Part shown: positions 23,729-32,126 of the stretch, piece after piece | How the letters are laid out: each line of letters opens with the position of its first letter | Numbering within the stretch: the stretch's first letter is position 1 | NCBI RefSeq assembly: GCF_029813835.1 | Contig: NZ_JARVKV010000028.1 | Coordinates: 1 to 64,000 of the forward strand | DNA from: Streptomyces sp. DH37 | GTDB taxonomy: Bacteria; Actinomycetota; Actinomycetes; Streptomycetales; Streptomycetaceae | Length of the DNA stretch: 64,000 bases | Direction: 5' to 3' | The notes under the pieces: generated by a model | Databases searched by the model: none | The model's input: the letters and a program-made list of their open reading frames with translations, nothing else | What the model was told of the DNA's origin: nothing | Program-made: the position numbers and the translations under genes

Positions 23729-24556
23729 GTGTCCCGCCGCAGAATCGGCTTCTGGTACCGCTTTGCCGCGGTTTTGGCGAAACCGCCCCTGGTGGTGCTG
23801 TTCAAGCGGGACTGGCGTGGAATGGAGCATATTCCGGCCGACGGTGGATTCATCACCGTGGTGAATCACAACTCCTATCTGGACCCGCTCTCCTACGCCC
23901 ACTACCAGTACAACACCGGACGCGTCCCCCGTTTCCTCGCCAAGGACTCCCTGTTCAGGGGCGGATTCGTGGGCGCGGTGATGCGCGGGACCGGGCAGAT
24001 CCCCGTCTACCGCGAGACCGCCGACGCCGTGAGCGCCTTCCGGGCCGCCGTCGACGCGATCGGCAGGGGCGAGTGCGTGGCCTTCTACCCCGAGGGCACC
24101 CTCACCCGCGACCCGGACATGTGGCCGATGGAGGGCAAGACCGGCGCCGCCCGCGTCGCCCTGCTGACCAAGGCGCCCGTCATCCCCGTCGCGCAGTGGG
24201 GCGCCAACGAGGCCGTGCCGCCGTACGCGGGGATCGGGAAGATCCGCCTCTTCCCGCGCAGGACGCTGACGGTGCTGGCCGGTCCGCCCCTCGACCTGTC
24301 GCGGTTCTACGACCGCGAGCCCACCGCGGAACTGCTGCGCGAGGTCACCGACGTCATCATGGACGCGATCACGCAGCTGCTGGCCGAGGTGCGCGGCGAG
24401 GCCGCGCCCGCCCAGCGCCACGGCCGCCGCCGGGCGCTCGCGCGGGACCGGCGCGAGTCCGCCGCGAGCGCGGTCGCGGGCAGGGAGCCCGCCAGGAACG
24501 GCACCGGGAACGAGACGGCCGTCGACCACGCGGCGGCCGAGGGGGAGAGCGCGTGA
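23729..24556 (+). CDS. plsC: 1-acylglycerol-3-phosphate acyltransferase family protein
   Basis: A 275-residue PlsC-family acyltransferase that makes phosphatidic acid from lysophosphatidate at the membrane. The HX4D catalytic motif is NHNSYLD (about 46-52) and the substrate motif YPEGT is near residue 120. A basic Arg-rich C-terminal extension (RHGRRRALARDRRE) is unassigned. GTG 23729 follows AGGAG. Its TGA overlaps the gpsA GTG by four bases, and GpsA supplies glycerol-3-phosphate to the same pathway. Confidence 0.9.
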   Translation: MSRRRIGFWYRFAAVLAKPPLVVLFKRDWRGMEHIPADGGFITVVNHNSYLDPLSYAHYQYNTGRVPRFLAKDSLFRGGFVGAVMRGTGQIPVYRETADAVSAFRAAVDAIGRGECVAFYPEGTLTRDPDMWPMEGKTGAARVALLTKAPVIPVAQWGANEAVPPYAGIGKIRLFPRRTLTVLAGPPLDLSRFYDREPTAELLREVTDVIMDAITQLLAEVRGEAAPAQRHGRRRALARDRRESAASAVAGREPARNGTGNETAVDHAAAEGESA

Positions 24557-25554
24557 CGCGAGTCGCCGTGTACGGCACCGGATCATGGGGCACCGCCTTC
24601 GCGATGGTGCTCGCCGACGCGGGCTGCGAGGTGGCGCTGTGGGGCCGCCGCGCGGAGCTGGCCGAGGCGGTCAACACCACCCGCACCAACCCCGACTACC
24701 TGCCGGGGGTCACGCTCCCCGAGACCGTGCGCGCCACCACCGACCCCGCCGAGGCCGCCGACGGCGCGGAGTTCACGGTGCTGGCCGTGCCCTCCCAGAC
24801 CCTGCGCGGCAACCTCTCCGCGTGGACGCCGCTGCTGCCGTCCGACACCGTGCTCGTCTCCCTGATGAAGGGGGTCGAACTCGGCACCGCCAAGCGGATG
24901 AGCGAGGTGATCGAGGAGGTCGCCGGGGCCGATCCGGACCGGATCGCCGTGCTGTCCGGCCCCAACCTGGCCCGCGAGATCGCCGAGCGGCAGCCGGCCG
25001 CCTCCGTCGTCGCCTGCCGCGACGAGGAGGTGGCCCGGCGGCTCCAGGGCGCGTGCCACACCCCGTACTTCCGCCCCTACACCAACACCGACGTCGTCGG
25101 CTGCGAACTGGGCGGGGCCGTCAAGAACGTCATCGCGCTGGCGGTCGGCATCGCCGACGGCATGGGCCTGGGCGACAACGCCAAGGCCTCGCTGATCACC
25201 CGCGGCCTGGCCGAGACCACCCGGCTCGGTCTGGCCATGGGCGCCGACGAGCACACCTTCGCGGGCCTGGCGGGCCTGGGGGACCTGGTCGCCACCTGCT
25301 CCTCGCCGCTGTCGCGCAACAACACCTTCGGACACAACCTCGGCAAGGGCATGTCCCTGGCGGAGACCATCGCCGCGACCCGGCAGACCGCCGAGGGCGT
25401 CAAGTCCTGCGAGTCGGTGCTGGACCTGGCCCGGCGGCACGGCGTCGACATGCCCATCACCGAGACCGTCGTCGACATCGTCCACGAGGGCAAGCCCCCG
25501 CTGGTCGCTCTGAAGGAACTGATGTCGCGCAGCGCCAAGGCCGAGCGCCGCTGA
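24553..25554 (+). CDS. gpsA: Glycerol-3-phosphate dehydrogenase [NAD(P)+]
   Basis: A 333-residue cytosolic enzyme reducing dihydroxyacetone phosphate to glycerol-3-phosphate for phospholipids. The Rossmann motif is VYGTGSWGTAFAMVLAD at the N-terminus. The catalytic region shows LGGAVKNVIALAVGIADG and GLGDLVATCSSPLSRN. It is translationally coupled to plsC by a GTGA overlap. Length is normal for the family. Confidence 0.97.
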   Translation: MTRVAVYGTGSWGTAFAMVLADAGCEVALWGRRAELAEAVNTTRTNPDYLPGVTLPETVRATTDPAEAADGAEFTVLAVPSQTLRGNLSAWTPLLPSDTVLVSLMKGVELGTAKRMSEVIEEVAGADPDRIAVLSGPNLAREIAERQPAASVVACRDEEVARRLQGACHTPYFRPYTNTDVVGCELGGAVKNVIALAVGIADGMGLGDNAKASLITRGLAETTRLGLAMGADEHTFAGLAGLGDLVATCSSPLSRNNTFGHNLGKGMSLAETIAATRQTAEGVKSCESVLDLARRHGVDMPITETVVDIVHEGKPPLVALKELMSRSAKAERR

Positions 25555-25592
25555 CCGCCCACCGCCATCACGTCAGGTAATCTCGCCCGGAT

Positions 25593-26759
25593 ATGAGCAG
25601 CCAGTCCTTCTCCCCAGGCCCCCAGACGCCCCCGCCGGCCGGCCGGCGGCCGCGCGTCGCCGTCGTCTTCGGCGGCCGCAGCTCCGAGCACGGGATCTCC
25701 GTGGTCACCGCGGGCGCCGTACTGCGCGCCATCGACCGCACGGCCTACGACGTCCTGCCCATCGGCATCACCGCCGACGGCCGCTGGGCGCTGACCGCCG
25801 ACGACCCCGAGCGGATGGCGATCGCCGACCGCGCCCTGCCGAACGTGGAGCAGCTCGCCGAGTCCGACACCGGCTCCGTGCTGCTGCCCTTCGAGCCGGA
25901 CAACCGCGAGGTCGTCTACAGCGAGCCGGGCTCGGTGCCCAAGGTGCTCGGGGAGGTCGACGTCGTCTTCCCCATGCTGCACGGCCCCTACGGCGAGGAC
26001 GGCACGATCCAGGGCCTGCTGGACCTGGCCGGCGTGCCCTACGTCGGCTCGGGCGTGCTCGCCTCGGCGGTCGGCATGGACAAGGAGTACATGAAGCGGG
26101 TCTTCACCTCCTTCGGGCTGCCCGTCGGCCCGTACACGGTGGTCAGGCCGCGGGAGTGGGAGCGGGACGAGAACGCCGCGCGCAAGAGGATCGTGGACTT
26201 CGCGGGCGACCACGGCTGGCCGGTCTTCGTCAAGCCCGCCCGCGCCGGGTCCTCCTTCGGCATCACCAAGGTCGACGACCTGGCCGGCCTGGACGAGGCG
26301 ATCGCCGAGGCGCGGCGCCACGACCCGAAGATCATCGTCGAGGCGCTGCTGCGCGGCCGCGAGATCGAGTGCGGCGTCCTGGAGTTCGAGGACGGCCCCC
26401 GCGCCAGCCTCCCGGCCGAGATCCCGCCGGCCACCGCCCACGACTTCTACGACTTCGAGGCTAAGTACATCGACTCCGCCGAGGGCGTCGTGCCCGCCCC
26501 GCTGACCGACGAGCAGACCCGGCGGGTCCAGGAGCTGGCGGTGCGCGCCTTCGACGCGGCCTCCTGCGAGGGCCTGGTCCGCGCGGACTTCTTCCTGCTG
26601 GACAGCGGCGAGTTCGTCATCAACGAGATCAACACGATGCCGGGCTTCACGCCCATCTCCATGTACCCGCGGATGTGGGAGGCCAGCGGCGTCGGCTACC
26701 CCGAGCTGGTCGACCGCCTCATCAGGGCCGCCCTGCGCCGCTCGACCGGCCTGCGCTGA
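25593..26759 (+). CDS. ddl: D-alanine--D-alanine ligase
   Basis: A 388-residue ATP-grasp ligase making D-Ala-D-Ala for peptidoglycan. It shows VVFGGRSSEHGISVVTAGAV, HGPYGEDGTIQGLLDL, the ATP-grasp stretch VFVKPARAGSSFGITKV and the metal-binding end NEINTMPGFTPISMYP. It follows gpsA by 38 bases and is convergent with the lipoprotein gene. No ribosome site precedes the ATG; TAATCT nine bases upstream may be a -10 box. Confidence 0.96.
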   Translation: MSSQSFSPGPQTPPPAGRRPRVAVVFGGRSSEHGISVVTAGAVLRAIDRTAYDVLPIGITADGRWALTADDPERMAIADRALPNVEQLAESDTGSVLLPFEPDNREVVYSEPGSVPKVLGEVDVVFPMLHGPYGEDGTIQGLLDLAGVPYVGSGVLASAVGMDKEYMKRVFTSFGLPVGPYTVVRPREWERDENAARKRIVDFAGDHGWPVFVKPARAGSSFGITKVDDLAGLDEAIAEARRHDPKIIVEALLRGREIECGVLEFEDGPRASLPAEIPPATAHDFYDFEAKYIDSAEGVVPAPLTDEQTRRVQELAVRAFDAASCEGLVRADFFLLDSGEFVINEINTMPGFTPISMYPRMWEASGVGYPELVDRLIRAALRRSTGLR

Positions 26760-26764
26760 GCGCG

Positions 26765-26804
26765 CCCGCCGCGGCCCGCGCGACGGGTGCGGGCCCGCGG
26801 CGGG
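26765..26804. terminator. Bidirectional hairpin between ddl and the lipoprotein gene
   Basis: A 15-bp stem with one bulged base pairs 26765-26779 with 26789-26804. It lies between two convergent genes and could terminate both. Confidence 0.65.
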
Positions 26805-26846
26805 GGGACGGGCGGTACGGGAGGGGCGGACGCCGTCAGCGGGACG

Positions 26847-27383
26847 TCACAGCGGCTTCTCGGGAACGGCCCCCCGCACCGCGTCCGCGAGGTCGACCAG
26901 GGCGTTGACCTCGGGCGCGTACGCGTCGGGGACCGTCACCCGGACGAAGACCTCACGGTCCAGGAGGGTGAAGCGGTAACCGCCGTCCCGCTCCTCCAGC
27001 AGCCAGGAGACGCCGTTCACCTCCACCGAGTCGGAGGTGGGGTTGTAGTGTTCACTGCCGGGGGTGAGCACCTCGGGCCGCGGCACCCCGCAGCCCAGCT
27101 CGATCGCCGGATCGCCCCACACGGCGGCGTACCGCGTCTCGGGCTCGATCGCGACCCGGGACTGCCCCTCCACCTTCTCCGGCAGCGCGTCGTACAGCGC
27201 GCGGCAGGTCTCGGCGGCCCGGCCCGTCGGGCTCGGCGGGGACGGACGGGGAGCGTCGTCACCGGACGCACCGGACGCACCGGACGCGCAGCCGGCCGCC
27301 GCGACGAGCACGGCGAGCACGGCGAGCGCGGTGGCGGGCGGCCGGAGGGCCGACGGGAGGGACCGGCGGGGCGAAGAGCTCAC
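26847..27383 (-). CDS. DUF3515-type lipoprotein
   Basis: A 178-residue secreted lipoprotein. The signal peptide has basic residues, a hydrophobic core (ALAVLAVLVAAAGC) and a lipobox Ala-Ala-Gly-Cys at about residue 32, followed by a low-complexity linker. The folded domain has ETCRALYDALPEKVEG and WGDPAIELGCGVPRPE, typical of actinobacterial DUF3515 proteins. Function unknown. It starts at GTG and follows the Lrp-domain gene by 20 bases, so they are likely cotranscribed. Confidence 0.85.
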   Translation of the reverse strand: MSSSPRRSLPSALRPPATALAVLAVLVAAAGCASGASGASGDDAPRPSPPSPTGRAAETCRALYDALPEKVEGQSRVAIEPETRYAAVWGDPAIELGCGVPRPEVLTPGSEHYNPTSDSVEVNGVSWLLEERDGGYRFTLLDREVFVRVTVPDAYAPEVNALVDLADAVRGAVPEKPL

Positions 27384-27403
27384 CGGGCGAGCATACGGGG
27401 GAG

Positions 27404-27637
27404 CTACAGATGGACGACCGGGCAGGTCAGGGTACGGGTGATGCCCTCCACGTGCTGGATCCGGGCCACCACCATGCGGCCCAGGTCGTCCACCGTGTCG
27501 GCCTCGGCCCGCACGATCACGTCGTAGGGACCGGTCACGTCCTCGGCCCGGGTCACCCCGGGGATCTCGCCGACGACCTCGGCGACGGTCGACGCCTTGC
27601 CGACCTCTGTCTGGATCAGGATGTACGCCTGTACCAC
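27404..27637 (-). CDS. Lrp/AsnC ligand-binding-domain protein without HTH
   Basis: A 77-residue protein corresponding to the RAM/ligand-binding half of Lrp/AsnC regulators (VQAYILIQTEVGKAS, VTGPYDVIVRAEADT), with no DNA-binding domain. Stand-alone domains of this type may sense amino acids and modulate other proteins. GTG 27637 has GGAGG six bases upstream; the frame is open further, but without a better site. It is divergent from thiL. Confidence 0.85.
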   Translation of the reverse strand: MVQAYILIQTEVGKASTVAEVVGEIPGVTRAEDVTGPYDVIVRAEADTVDDLGRMVVARIQHVEGITRTLTCPVVHL

Positions 27638-27813
27638 GGAACCTCCAGGGCGGCTACGAGGATCATGGGAGTTGAAGGGACGCCACGGTATCGCGTCGCC
27701 GACTCCGCCGGGGAGACCCGCACCGCGGGCGGGCACGGCAGGACGGCGGGGTGGGGGACCGGAGGGGCGGCCGCGACGGTACCGTTCGAGCGCACTGACG
27801 AAGGGGCACGACG

Positions 27814-28833
27814 ATGCTGAGTTCTCCCGGGGGGCGGTCTCCCTCTGGTTTCCCCGGGGGCGCCGCCCCCAGGACCCCCGGCCGGACCGTGGGGGAGCTC
27901 GGGGAGTTCGGGCTGATCCGGGAGCTGACCTCGCGGATCACCCCCACCCCGGCCGTGCGGATCGGTCCGGGCGACGACGCGGCCGTGGTCGCCGCGCCCG
28001 ACCGGCGCGTCGTGGCCAGCACCGACCTGCTGCTGGAGGGACGGCACTTCCGGCGCGACTGGTCCACCGCCTACGACGTCGGCCGCAAGGCCGCGGCGCA
28101 GAACCTGGCCGACATCGCCGCGATGGGGGCCGAGCCCACCGCGCTGCTGCTCGGACTCGTCGTACCCGCCGAACTCCCGGCCACCTGGCCCACCGAGCTG
28201 ATGGACGGCCTCCACGACGAGTGCCAGGTCGCGGGCGCGGCCGTGGTCGGCGGGGACGTGGTGCGCGGGGAGACCATCACCGTGGCGATCACCGCGCTGG
28301 GCGACCTGCACGGCCGCGAGCCGGTCACCCGCTCCGGGGCGCGGCCCGGCGACGTCGTCGCGGTGACCGGCTGGCTGGGCTGGTCGGCGGCCGGACACGC
28401 GGTGCTCGCGCGCGGGTTCCGCTCGCCGCGCGCCTTCGTCGAGGCCCACCGCCGCCCCGAGCCGCCGTACCACGCCGGCCCGGCGGCGGCCGAGCTGGGC
28501 GCGACCGCGATGACCGACGTCAGCGACGGACTCGTCGCCGACCTCGGGCACATCGCCGAGGCCAGCAAGGTCCGCATCGACATCCGCTCGGCCGCCCTCG
28601 ACGTCCCCGCCCAGATGTCCGACATCGGGCAGGCGGTGGGCGTCGACCCGCTGCAGTGGGTGCTCACCGGGGGAGAGGACCACGCGATCGTCGCCACCTT
28701 CCCCGCGGACGCCAAGCTGCCCGCCCGCTGGCGCCGGATCGGCGAGGTGCTCCACCCCTCCGCGGCGCCGCAGGCCACGGTGGACGGCGCCCCCTGGAAC
28801 CGGGCCGGCGGCTGGGACCACTTCGGGAGTTGA
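27814..28833 (+). CDS. thiL: Thiamine-monophosphate kinase
   Basis: A 339-residue kinase converting thiamine monophosphate to thiamine pyrophosphate. AIR-synthase-like motifs include IGPGDDAAVV, STDLLLEGRHFRRDW, GGDVVRG and TDVSDGLVADLGH. ATG 27814 follows GAAGGGGC. A Gly/Pro-rich N-terminal tail of about 25 residues precedes the domain. thiD follows 43 bases later. No TPP riboswitch was recognised upstream. Confidence 0.93.
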   Translation: MLSSPGGRSPSGFPGGAAPRTPGRTVGELGEFGLIRELTSRITPTPAVRIGPGDDAAVVAAPDRRVVASTDLLLEGRHFRRDWSTAYDVGRKAAAQNLADIAAMGAEPTALLLGLVVPAELPATWPTELMDGLHDECQVAGAAVVGGDVVRGETITVAITALGDLHGREPVTRSGARPGDVVAVTGWLGWSAAGHAVLARGFRSPRAFVEAHRRPEPPYHAGPAAAELGATAMTDVSDGLVADLGHIAEASKVRIDIRSAALDVPAQMSDIGQAVGVDPLQWVLTGGEDHAIVATFPADAKLPARWRRIGEVLHPSAAPQATVDGAPWNRAGGWDHFGS

Positions 28834-28876
28834 GGGGGCCGGGGGGAGCCCGGCTCCCCGGCCGTAGGCTGCGGGC

Positions 28877-29680
28877 ATGCGTACACCACCACCGCGCGTC
28901 CTCACCGTCGCCGGATCCGACTCGGGCGGCGGAGCGGGCATCCAGGCCGACCTGAAGACCATGCTCGCGCTCGGCACCCACGGGATGAGCGTGCTCACCG
29001 CCGTCACCGCGCAGAACTCCCTGGGCGTGCAGGGCGCCTGGGAGCTGCCCGCCGAGGCGGTGCGACAGCAGTTCCGCAGCGTCGTGGACGACATCGGGGT
29101 GCAGGCGGTCAAGACCGGCATGCTCGCCACCGCCGAACTGGTCGCGACGGTCGCCGGCCTGCTGGACGGCCTCACGGCGCCCGTGGTCGTGGACCCCGTC
29201 GGGGTCTCCAAGCACGGCGACCCGCTGCTGGCGGCCGAGGCGCTGGAGACGGTGCGCACCGAGCTGCTGCCCAGGGCCACCGTCGCCACCCCCAACCTGG
29301 ACGAGGTCGCCCAGCTCACCGGCGTACGGGTGGAGCGCGAGGCCGATCTGCCGCGCGCGGCGGAGGCGGTGCTGGCGTACGGGCCGCGGTGGGCGCTGAT
29401 CAAGGGCGGCCACCTCAAGGACGGGGACGCGGTGGACCTGCTCACCGACGGCGCCGCCGAGCACTGGCTGCGCGCCCCCCGCCACGACAACCGCCACACC
29501 CACGGCACCGGCTGCACCCTGGCGAGCGCGATCGCCGCGCAGCTGGCGAAGGGACGAACGGTCCCGCAGGCGGTCGCCGACGCCAAGGAGTACGTGACGG
29601 GCGCCGTCGCGGCGGGCTTCGCGCTGGGCGGCGGCATCGGACCGGTGGACCACGGCTGGCGGCTGGGCCGGGAGGCCTGA
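28877..29680 (+). CDS. thiD: Hydroxymethylpyrimidine/phosphomethylpyrimidine kinase
   Basis: A 267-residue ribokinase-family enzyme of thiamine synthesis that phosphorylates HMP and HMP-P. It carries the substrate motif VAGSDSGGGAGIQADLKT, the conserved NSLGVQG region and the anion-hole motif HGTGCTLASAIAA. TAGGCT lies six bases before the ATG and no ribosome site is visible, so it may be read from a leaderless mRNA as well as from thiL. A very strong terminator follows. Confidence 0.95.
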   Translation: MRTPPPRVLTVAGSDSGGGAGIQADLKTMLALGTHGMSVLTAVTAQNSLGVQGAWELPAEAVRQQFRSVVDDIGVQAVKTGMLATAELVATVAGLLDGLTAPVVVDPVGVSKHGDPLLAAEALETVRTELLPRATVATPNLDEVAQLTGVRVEREADLPRAAEAVLAYGPRWALIKGGHLKDGDAVDLLTDGAAEHWLRAPRHDNRHTHGTGCTLASAIAAQLAKGRTVPQAVADAKEYVTGAVAAGFALGGGIGPVDHGWRLGREA

Positions 29681-29698
29681 GCACCCGGACCCGGGTAC

Positions 29699-29738
29699 GC
29701 CGAGAAGCCGGTCCACAGCAGTGGACCGGCTTCTCGGC
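29699..29738. terminator. Strong terminator between thiD and rpmB
   Basis: An 18-bp perfect stem (29699-29716 with 29721-29738) with an AGCA loop. It lies between convergent genes and probably serves thiD; rpmB ends 86 bases further on. Confidence 0.88.
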
Positions 29739-29824
29739 ACAACCGGCAAAGTGGCCGCGCTGGGCGTTGCGTCAGCGCGAGACCGGATCACCCCCGCCGA
29801 GCGGCGGGGGAGAGGTCAGGCGTT

Positions 29825-30010
29825 TCAGCGCGAGACCTTGCCGGCCTTGATGCACGAGGTGCAGACGTTGAGCCGCTTCGGCGTCCGCCCGACCATCGCA
29901 CGCACCCGCTGGATGTTGGGGTTCCAACGGCGGGACGTACGGCGGTGCGAGTGCGAGATGTTGTTGCCGAAGCCCGGCCCCTTGCCGCAGACGTCGCAGT
30001 TGGCAGCCAC
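29825..30010 (-). CDS. rpmB: 50S ribosomal protein L28, zinc-binding type
   Basis: A 61-residue L28. Two CxxC pairs (CDVC and CTSC) mark the zinc-containing form; Streptomyces often also encode a cysteine-free, zinc-independent paralogue, which is not in this window. The start is GTG 30010, with GGAG about 7 bases upstream. The gene is isolated and divergent from the DAK2 gene. Confidence 0.96.
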   Translation of the reverse strand: MAANCDVCGKGPGFGNNISHSHRRTSRRWNPNIQRVRAMVGRTPKRLNVCTSCIKAGKVSR

Positions 30011-30338
30011 GGGTCACTCCAAAGACTTCAGATGCACGTACAGTGAAATCCCGGCGTCGGCAGGATCAGAGGATGACCGGCACTGCCAGGGAATTGGGTA
30101 GAGCCCGAGCGGGTCGGGCAACCGGGGAAGCATACCTCGCCCCCGTCCGGACCACGAAATTACCACGGCTCCCCACCACCTCCCCGCCGTCCCCCCACCG
30201 CTTCCCCGCCGTCCCCCACCACCTTCCCGCCGCCTCCCGGCCCCCCGCCCCCGGTCACGGGCCGCCCCGGGCACTAGCCTTCGCCCGTCGCCGCTGTCCG
30301 TCCGGCCGCCCGGCCGCAAGCCCCCAGGAGGCCCGTCC
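30011..30338. other. rpmB-DAK2 divergent region with a pyrimidine-rich tract
   Basis: A 328-base spacer. From about 30167 to 30252 the + strand is almost entirely C and T with scattered A/G and repeats CCCCGCCGTCCCC. The rest holds the rpmB upstream region. No clear promoter hexamers or genes were found. Confidence 0.5.
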
Positions 30339-32078
30339 GTGCCGCACCCGCTCGACGCCGCCGCGGTACGGAGCTGGTGCGCCCAGGCGCTCGACGCGCT
30401 GGGCCGCGCCCGCGAGACGATCGACGCGATCAACGTCTACCCGGTGGCGGACGCCGACACCGGCACCAACCTCTACCTGACCGTGGAGTCCGCCGCCCGG
30501 GCCGTGGAGGCAGCGTGCGCGGGGGAGCCCACCCCGGCCCAGGCCGTCCGGGCCATGGCGCACGGCGCGCTCATCGGCGCGCGCGGCAACTCCGGGACGA
30601 TCCTGGCGCAGCTGCTGCGCGGCATGGCCGAGGAGGTCGGCGCGGCGGAGGACGGCGCGGGCCCGGACGGTCCCCGCGGGGGGACCTCCCCGGAGGGGGG
30701 CTCATCGGGCGGGGACTCATCGGACGGGGACTCCTGCGGCGAGGACGACGGGGAACTGCTGCGGCGCGCGCTGCGCCGCGCCGCGACCGCGGCCCGGGCC
30801 GCGGTCGCCCACCCGGTGGAGGGGACCGTGCTCACCGTGGCGGCGGCCGCCGCCGAGGCGGCCGCGAGCGCCGCGGGCGACTGCGCCGCGGTGGCCCGCG
30901 CGGCCTGGGCCGCCGCCCGCACCGCCCTGGAGGACACCCCCGACCAGCTCCCGGCGCTCTCCCGCGCGGGCGTGGTGGACGCGGGCGGCTACGGTCTGGT
31001 CACCGTCCTGGGCGCGCTGGTCGCCACGCTCACCGGGGAGCGGCCCGAGGACCCGGCCGCCGGCCGCGCCGGTGCGCCCGTGCCGTACCCGGGCCCGGAC
31101 TCCGGGCCGGATGGCGAGGGCTGCGCCGCGCCGGGCGGTCCGGACGGTCCGGGCGGCCCGGGCGGTCCGGCCTATGAGGTGCTCTACCTGCTGGAGGCCG
31201 ACGACGACGCCGTGGCCGCCCTGCGCGCCCGGCTCGACGCCCTCGGCGACTCCCTGGTGGTGGTCGGCGGCGACGGGCTGTGGAACGTCCACGTCCATGT
31301 GGACGACGCGGGCGCCGCCGTGGAGGCCGGCATCGAGGCGGGCCGCCCGTTCCGCATCCGGATCACGCACTTCGGCGCGCAGGGCGACCGGCAGGCCGCC
31401 CGCGCCGCGCGGCACGCCGTCCCCCGCGCCGTGGTCGCGGTGGTGCCCGGCGACGGGCTGGCCGAGCTGTGCGCCGCGGCGGGCGCCACGACCGTCACCG
31501 TGCGGCCCGGGGAGCCGCCCGCCAGCGGGGAGCTGGTGCAGGCGCTGCGGCGGGCGAACGCGCCCGAGGTCGTCCTGCTGCCCAACGACCCCGAGCTGCG
31601 GCACACCGCCGCCGCGGCCGCCGAGCAGGCCCGCGCCGAGGGGCTGCGGGTCGCCATCATCCCCACCCGCTCCCCGGTGCAGGGCATCGCCGCGCTCGCC
31701 GTCCACGAGCCCGGCCGCCGCTTCGACGAGGACGTCGTCGCCATGACCTCCGCCGCCGGGGCCACCCGGTACGGCGAGCTGTGCGTCGCCGAGCGGCAGG
31801 CGTGGACCACCGCCGGGATCTGCCAGGCCGGGGACGTCCTCGGCCTGATCGAGGGGGACGTGGCGCTGATCGGCGCGGAGGCGGCCCAGGTGGCCGCCGC
31901 CGTACTGGACCGGATGCTCTCGGCGGGCGGCGAGCTGGTGACGCTGGTGGTCGGCGCGGACGCCTCCGGGGACCTGGCCGAGTACCTGGAGGACCATGTG
32001 CGCCGGACCCACCTGGCCGTCGACACGCTCGTCTACGAGGGACGGCAGAGCGGTCCGCTGCTGATCGGCGTGGAGTGA
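30339..32078 (+). CDS. DAK2-domain protein (FakA-like kinase)
   Basis: A 579-residue protein. The N-terminal DhaL-type domain (INVYPVADADTGTNLYLT, ALIGARGNSGTILAQ) binds ATP and metals. A Gly/Ser/Asp-rich insert (about 108-140) follows, and the C-terminal DAK phosphatase-like domain shows VVGGDGLWNVHVHVDD. By family this resembles FakA, the ATP-binding part of fatty acid kinase that works with DegV-like FakB proteins; no degV gene is in the window. GTG 30339 follows AGGAGG. recG begins 48 bases downstream, a common pairing. Confidence 0.88.
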   Translation: MPHPLDAAAVRSWCAQALDALGRARETIDAINVYPVADADTGTNLYLTVESAARAVEAACAGEPTPAQAVRAMAHGALIGARGNSGTILAQLLRGMAEEVGAAEDGAGPDGPRGGTSPEGGSSGGDSSDGDSCGEDDGELLRRALRRAATAARAAVAHPVEGTVLTVAAAAAEAAASAAGDCAAVARAAWAAARTALEDTPDQLPALSRAGVVDAGGYGLVTVLGALVATLTGERPEDPAAGRAGAPVPYPGPDSGPDGEGCAAPGGPDGPGGPGGPAYEVLYLLEADDDAVAALRARLDALGDSLVVVGGDGLWNVHVHVDDAGAAVEAGIEAGRPFRIRITHFGAQGDRQAARAARHAVPRAVVAVVPGDGLAELCAAAGATTVTVRPGEPPASGELVQALRRANAPEVVLLPNDPELRHTAAAAAEQARAEGLRVAIIPTRSPVQGIAALAVHEPGRRFDEDVVAMTSAAGATRYGELCVAERQAWTTAGICQAGDVLGLIEGDVALIGAEAAQVAAAVLDRMLSAGGELVTLVVGADASGDLAEYLEDHVRRTHLAVDTLVYEGRQSGPLLIGVE

Positions 32079-32126
32079 GCGGGTCGCGCGCCCCGCGCTG
32101 TCGGTGCCGTGGTGTGCAATGGGGGC

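Noticed and set aside
27638..27813. TPP riboswitch before thiL
   Set aside because: No thi-box core motif was seen, and thiL/thiD are not always riboswitch-controlled.
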